Source of the DNA: Pseudomonadota bacterium
GTDB taxonomy: Bacteria > Pseudomonadota > Gammaproteobacteria > Pseudomonadales > Azotimanducaceae
NCBI GenBank assembly: GCA_027622495.1
Contig: JAQBYL010000124.1
Span: 1-10,180 of the forward strand
Direction: 5' to 3'
DNA length: 10,180 nucleotides
The stretch's first letter is position 1; the number at the start of each line of letters is the position of its first letter. Shown in pieces: positions 6,917 to 10,180 of the stretch. The notes beneath the pieces were generated by a model, which searched no databases, was not told the origin of the DNA, and saw only the letters and a list, made by a program, of their open reading frames with translations. The translations under genes and the position numbers were made by a program.

Positions 6917-8088
6917 AAAAGCATGTCCAGGTTTTGTTCGAGCAGGAGTTTTCTGGCGATGATCACCCGCATTATTTCATTGGTTCCTTCGAGGATCTGA
7001 TGGACTCGCGTATCGCGTACATAACGTTCCAACGGATATTCTTTTGTGTAGCCATAGCCTCCATGAATCTGCAGCGCATCGTTGCAGATATCGAAGCACA
7101 CATCAGTAGCAAAGCGCTTGGCCATGGCCGCAAACAAGGTAGCCTCAGCATCGCCGTCGTCCAGTTTTGTGGCTGCCAGCCGGACCATCTGTCTGGCCGC
7201 GACCAGGTTCGTCGCCATATCGGCCGCCTTGAACTGCAGCCCCTGAAACGAACGCAGTGGCTCACCAAATGCAGATCGCTCGTTCATGTATGCGACGGCC
7301 TGCACCAGCGCTGCCTGCGCGGTTCCGACCGAACAGGTGGCGATGTTTATGCGGCCGCCATCGAGACCTCGCATGGCGATCTTGAAACCGTCCCCTTCTG
7401 CACCAAGCCGGTCTACTTCCTTTAGCTGCGCATCGTGAAAGATAACCTGTCTGGTCGGCTGACTGTTCCAACCCATTTTGTTTTCTTTACGGCCGTAGCT
7501 GACACCCCGGGCATCTCCGCGGACCACGAAGGTGCTGATACCCCCCGCACCTTCACGGACACCGCTCTCATCTGCCACTCTGGCCATCACGACAAGAATG
7601 TCGGTTTCACCCGCACCGGAAATAAAGGCTTTGGTCCCGTTCAAACGGTAGCCACCCTCGGTCCTGGTCGCTGTTGTTTTGAGGGCAGCGGCGTCACTGC
7701 CTGCACCGGGTTCAGTCAGACAGTAGGACGCGAGGTGTTCGCCGCTTGCGAGTTTCGGGCATATGGCTGCAACTGTGTCTGGGGGGCCATAAGCCGCAAC
7801 CATCCACGTTGCCATGTTGTGAATGGTCATGAACGCCGTGGTCGATGTGCAACCCTGCGCCAGTTCTTCAAACACAATCGAGGCATCCAACCGTGAAAGA
7901 CCCAGACCACCTGCCTGCACAGGACAATACACACCCATAAAACCCAACTCACCGGCCTTGCGCAGAACTTCGATCGGAAACGTCTGTTCCAGATCCCAGG
8001 CCGCTGCATTCGGTGCCAGTTCGTTGCGCGCAAACTGCCGGGCAAGGCTCTGGTAAGCCTGCTGCTCTTCGCTGAGTTTAAAGTCCAC
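6913..8088 (-). CDS. Isobutyryl-CoA dehydrogenase (ACAD8-like acyl-CoA dehydrogenase)
   Basis: FAD enzyme that oxidises isobutyryl-CoA to methacrylyl-CoA, passing electrons to electron-transfer flavoprotein. At 391 residues it has family length. Signature blocks are SYCLTEPGAGSDAAALKT (121-138), NGTKAFISGAGETDILVVMA (150-169) and the C-terminal QIHGGYGYTKEYPLERYVRD (340-359). In RVHQILEGTNEIMR (361-374), Glu367 holds the catalytic-base position. Stretches such as GCTSTTAFMTIHNMATWM (79-96), GWNSQPTRQVIF (206-217) and GGRINIATCSVG (244-255) resemble mammalian ACAD8 more than short-chain or isovaleryl-CoA enzymes. The start is a GTG at 8086-8088, sharing one base with the TAG of mmsA (TAGTG); no ATG competes. 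The stop overlaps the hydratase start by four bases. ETF genes are not in the window. Confidence 0.93.
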   Translation of the reverse strand: MDFKLSEEQQAYQSLARQFARNELAPNAAAWDLEQTFPIEVLRKAGELGFMGVYCPVQAGGLGLSRLDASIVFEELAQGCTSTTAFMTIHNMATWMVAAYGPPDTVAAICPKLASGEHLASYCLTEPGAGSDAAALKTTATRTEGGYRLNGTKAFISGAGETDILVVMARVADESGVREGAGGISTFVVRGDARGVSYGRKENKMGWNSQPTRQVIFHDAQLKEVDRLGAEGDGFKIAMRGLDGGRINIATCSVGTAQAALVQAVAYMNERSAFGEPLRSFQGLQFKAADMATNLVAARQMVRLAATKLDDGDAEATLFAAMAKRFATDVCFDICNDALQIHGGYGYTKEYPLERYVRDTRVHQILEGTNEIMRVIIARKLLLEQNLDMLL

Positions 8089-9581
8089 TATTTCAGTTTG
8101 ATGGTCATGTTAGGCCCGGTCGCTGATTCTTCATCGAACCAACGGGCGGTTATGGTTTTGGTCTCGGTGTAAAACCGGACCGCCTGCTTGCCATAGGCAT
8201 GCTGATCGCCAAAGAACGATTGCTTCCAGCCCGTGAAAGAGAAAAATGGCAGCGGCACGGGAATTGGCAGATTGATCCCAACCTGACCGACTTCGATTTC
8301 ATGCTGGAATTTACGGGCAGCACCACCACTCGAGGTAAAAAGAGAGGTTCCGTTGCCGAACGGATTGGCATTGATCAACTCGATGGCAGCATCAAGATCA
8401 TCGACCTGGGTAGTTACCAGCACCGGACCAAAGATCTCCTCTTTGTAGATCGTCATCTGCGGCGTAACGTCTGCAAACAGGGTCGGGCCTACCCAGTTAC
8501 CGTCCGGGAAGCCATCTACCGTGCAATCACTGCCATCGAGCATACAGGTCGCACCTTCTTTTTTACCGGTTGCGATGTAGTTCAGAATTCTCTGCTTTGC
8601 CTGCGGGGTGATCTGTGGGCCATAACCAGCAGCTTCGTCGTCCCATGCCCCTGGCGAAACAGCCGCCATGGCTGCCTTGATATCCGGCAGCCAGCTGGCG
8701 GCTTCACCAACAAGGACCGCCACGCTGATGGCCATGCAGCGCTGTCCCGCTGCCCCGCAGGATGCCCCGACAAGATTACTGATCACCTGCTGTTTGTCTG
8801 CATCCGGCATAACCACCATGTGGTTCTTAGCACCGGCCATCGCCTGAACCCGTTTCAGATTCTGGGTTCCGGTTCGATAGACATGTTCAGCGACCGGCAC
8901 AGAACCAACGAACGATATTGCTTTGATGTCGGGATGGGTGAGCAGTGCATTGACCTGATCCTTGCCGCCGTGAACCACCTGCAGCACACCTTTTGGTGCG
9001 CCTGCCTCGAGGAACAGTTCCGCCAACATGTTCGGCGTCATGGGATCCTGTTCGGATGGTTTCAATATAAAGGTATTTCCACAGGCGATGGCCATCGGGA
9101 ACATCCACAATGGAATCATCGCCGGAAAGTTAAACGGCGTTATCCCCGCGCAAACACCGAGCGGCTGCACGAGACTGTAGGTGTCTACTCGCCGTGCAAC
9201 GTTTTCTACCGTCTCACCCATCATCAGGGTGGGGACGGAACAGGCATGCTCAACCACTTCGATGCCACGCCAGACATCACCTTGCGCGTCTGCAAAAGTT
9301 TTGCCGGTTTCCTTTGAGAGCACACGGGCAATATCGTCCTGGTGAGATTTCAACAGATCCTGATACCGCAACATCAGCCGCGCCCGTTCGGGGGTGGGCA
9401 CTTCTTTCCAGATCTTGAATGCGGCCTTCGCACTGGCCACTGCCCGATTAAGTTCGTCAGGAGACGCGCACGGAACCTCGCAAAGCACTTCTTGCGTGGC
9501 GGGATTTGTCACAGGAATCGTCTCAGCCGATTTGCTTGCAACAAACTCCCCGTCAATCAACAACAACAACCGCTCAGCCAT
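8088..9581 (-). CDS. mmsA: CoA-acylating methylmalonate-semialdehyde dehydrogenase MmsA
   Basis: Aldehyde-dehydrogenase-family enzyme that converts methylmalonate semialdehyde, NAD and CoA to propionyl-CoA with loss of CO2; it ends valine breakdown and also serves beta-alanine or inositol routes. It has 497 residues, the normal length. Motifs are GVCAGITPFNFPAMIPLWMF (142-161), KPSEQDPMTPNMLAELFLEA (174-193), FVGSVPVAEHVY (224-235) and CGAAGQRCMAIS (275-286) with nucleophile Cys282. YKEEIFGPVLV lies in the C-terminal third. Where hydrolytic aldehyde dehydrogenases carry a general-base glutamate, this protein has AGAKNH (249-254), the usual substitution in the CoA-dependent subfamily. ATG 9579-9581 has a strong ribosome binding site, and the gene opens the five-gene operon, although its reaction is the last step of the pathway. 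It lies 84 bases after ung on the same strand. Confidence 0.96.
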   Translation of the reverse strand: MAERLLLLIDGEFVASKSAETIPVTNPATQEVLCEVPCASPDELNRAVASAKAAFKIWKEVPTPERARLMLRYQDLLKSHQDDIARVLSKETGKTFADAQGDVWRGIEVVEHACSVPTLMMGETVENVARRVDTYSLVQPLGVCAGITPFNFPAMIPLWMFPMAIACGNTFILKPSEQDPMTPNMLAELFLEAGAPKGVLQVVHGGKDQVNALLTHPDIKAISFVGSVPVAEHVYRTGTQNLKRVQAMAGAKNHMVVMPDADKQQVISNLVGASCGAAGQRCMAISVAVLVGEAASWLPDIKAAMAAVSPGAWDDEAAGYGPQITPQAKQRILNYIATGKKEGATCMLDGSDCTVDGFPDGNWVGPTLFADVTPQMTIYKEEIFGPVLVTTQVDDLDAAIELINANPFGNGTSLFTSSGGAARKFQHEIEVGQVGINLPIPVPLPFFSFTGWKQSFFGDQHAYGKQAVRFYTETKTITARWFDEESATGPNMTIKLK

Positions 9582-9584
9582 GTC

Positions 9585-9593
9585 CCTCTCCTT
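9585..9593 (-). promoter_or_regulatory. Strong ribosome binding site of mmsA
   Basis: The minus strand reads AAGGAGAGG ahead of ATG 9581, with AAGGAG six bases from the start codon. It is the only near-consensus Shine-Dalgarno in the five-gene operon; the downstream genes are joined by overlaps or a six-base gap and probably depend on coupled translation. Confidence 0.8.
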
Positions 9594-9600
9594 TTATCTG

Positions 9601-9644
9601 GGGTTCGTAATTAAAAAATATTGGCACATCCGGGGCTCGAACCC
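9601..9644 (-). repeat. Seven-base inverted repeat in the mmsA leader region
   Basis: GGGTTCG at 9601-9607 and its exact inverse CGAACCC at 9638-9644 (plus strand) are separated by 30 bases that include an AT-rich run. On the minus strand the distal arm could instead form a short local hairpin, GGGTTCGAGCCC. It may be an operator, part of a leader structure, or chance; seven paired bases around a 30-base loop is weak on its own. Confidence 0.3.
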
Positions 9645-9646
9645 AA
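9617..9646 (-). promoter_or_regulatory. Weak candidate promoter of the mms operon
   Basis: On the minus strand, TTGGGT (9646-9641) and AATATT (9622-9617) are 18 bases apart and could serve as -35 and -10, with a start near 9610, about 28 bases before mmsA. Each hexamer departs from consensus. This is the most likely stretch for an operon promoter, because ung ends only 84 bases upstream of mmsA and no clear terminator lies between; read-through from ung is also possible. Confidence 0.2.
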
Positions 9647-9665
9647 ATGGAAACACCAGCGACGT

Positions 9666-10180
9666 TCATAACCCCGCATACCAGTCGATGCCCGGTTTGC
9701 CATGCCGCTCCAGGTACCGATTGGCCTGTTTGAAGTGGCCGCAGCCGAAAAAGCCCCGGTGGGCGGACAGTGGTGAAGGATGCACCGATTGCAGTATGCA
9801 GTGCCGCTTCGAATCCACAATCGCGCCTTTGCGCTGTGCGTAGTTGCCCCAAAGCAGAAAAACCAGGTTATCGCGCTTTGTGTTCAAGACCTCGACAATC
9901 CGGTCGGTGAATGCCTCCCAGCCGCGCCCCTGATGCGACCCGGCGCGCCCGCGCTCAACGGTGAGCACCGCATTGAGCAGCAGAACGCCCTGGCTTGCCC
10001 AACCGTCAAGACAGCCATATTTACCACTCACCGGACGGCCGAATTCATCGCTGATTTCCCTGAATATATTGACCAGAGACGGCGGCGGCGCAACGCCCGG
10101 CTGCACCGAGAAGCAAAGACCATGAGCCTGACCGGGTCCATGGTAGGGATCCTGACCAATCACCACCACACGCACATCGG
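9666..10180 (-). CDS. ung: Uracil-DNA glycosylase (family 1), 5' end outside window
   Basis: Base-excision repair enzyme that removes uracil from DNA. About 170 C-terminal residues are visible; the N-terminal fifth to quarter of a typical protein of about 225-230 residues lies beyond the right edge. Counting from the first GTG-encoded residue at 10175, the water-activating loop is GQDPYHGPGQAHG (7-19) with the catalytic aspartate in QDPYH. LLLNAVLTVERGRAGSH (65-81) is the uracil-pocket segment with its asparagine. HPSPLSAHRGFFG (132-144) is the DNA-intercalation and catalytic-histidine loop. All active-site motifs are intact. The frame stays open through the edge (an Asp codon precedes the first valine), so the GTG at 10175 is not the true start. 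The C-terminus ends IDWYAGL, slightly shorter than in E. coli. It is on the same strand as, and upstream of, the mms operon, with no functional link expected. Confidence 0.96.
   Translation of the reverse strand, partial: DVRVVVIGQDPYHGPGQAHGLCFSVQPGVAPPPSLVNIFREISDEFGRPVSGKYGCLDGWASQGVLLLNAVLTVERGRAGSHQGRGWEAFTDRIVEVLNTKRDNLVFLLWGNYAQRKGAIVDSKRHCILQSVHPSPLSAHRGFFGCGHFKQANRYLERHGKPGIDWYAGL

Noticed and set aside
8199..9317. Open frame of 372 codons on the plus strand opposite mmsA
   Set aside because: It lies wholly antisense to the well-supported mmsA coding sequence, its translation is rich in Cys, His and Arg without recognisable motifs, and no ribosome binding site is evident. It is a shadow of the coding strand.
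9622..9700. Possible complete tRNA gene on the minus strand
   Set aside because: A T-arm-like piece is present, but no complementary 5' acceptor, D-arm or anticodon arm can be found upstream, and the region runs into the end of ung.
1..10180. Defence system, mobile element, phage or CRISPR content
   Set aside because: Every substantial frame belongs to a known housekeeping or catabolic family. There are no transposase, integrase, toxin-antitoxin (apart from the debated YgfX role) or repeat-spacer patterns.

Overview
The window is a compact, roughly 56-57% GC stretch of a gammaproteobacterial chromosome. The clearest sign is the block rseA-rpoE / nadB, with the stress sigma factor divergent from L-aspartate oxidase, followed by sdhE, ygfX and ygfZ. 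This neighbourhood recurs in Pseudomonas-like and marine gammaproteobacteria. All genes resemble ordinary chromosomal housekeeping or catabolic genes. There are no rRNA genes, complete tRNA genes, transposases, phage genes or CRISPR arrays, and no gene-free stretch longer than about 135 bp.

Layout. (1) Positions 1-100, minus strand: the N-terminus of the anti-sigma factor RseA, cut by the window edge. (2) 150-737, minus: the extracytoplasmic stress sigma factor RpoE, with a TTG start. (3) 825-2444, plus: nadB, the first enzyme of NAD synthesis from aspartate, divergent from rpoE. (4) 2344-2742, minus: a YgfX-like membrane protein whose 3' end overlaps the end of nadB. (5) 2811-3065, minus: sdhE, a flavinylation factor. 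(6) 3198-4058, plus: ygfZ, a folate-binding protein of iron-sulfur cluster maintenance. (7) 4107-9581, minus: five genes giving the distal valine (isobutyryl-CoA) degradation pathway, transcribed in the order mmsA, isobutyryl-CoA dehydrogenase, enoyl-CoA hydratase, 3-hydroxyisobutyryl-CoA hydrolase, mmsB. (8) 9666-10180, minus: uracil-DNA glycosylase (ung), with its 5' end outside the window.

How the genes work together. The five catabolic genes encode an unbroken route: isobutyryl-CoA -> methacrylyl-CoA -> 3-hydroxyisobutyryl-CoA -> 3-hydroxyisobutyrate -> methylmalonate semialdehyde -> propionyl-CoA. Their junctions are overlaps of 1-4 bases or a 6-base gap, so they almost certainly form one translationally coupled operon. 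A strong ribosome binding site precedes only the first gene, mmsA. No transaminase, branched-chain ketoacid dehydrogenase or dedicated regulator is inside the window. RseA and RpoE are the cell-envelope stress switch. SdhE, YgfX, YgfZ and NadB are linked by flavin or iron-sulfur enzyme chemistry.

I found no previously undescribed system. The points most worth a second look are the non-ATG start of rpoE, the missing canonical start and antisense 3' overlap of ygfX, the shared symmetric -10 region between rpoE and nadB, and the mmsA leader, which holds a tRNA-T-arm-like sequence and a 7-base inverted repeat.
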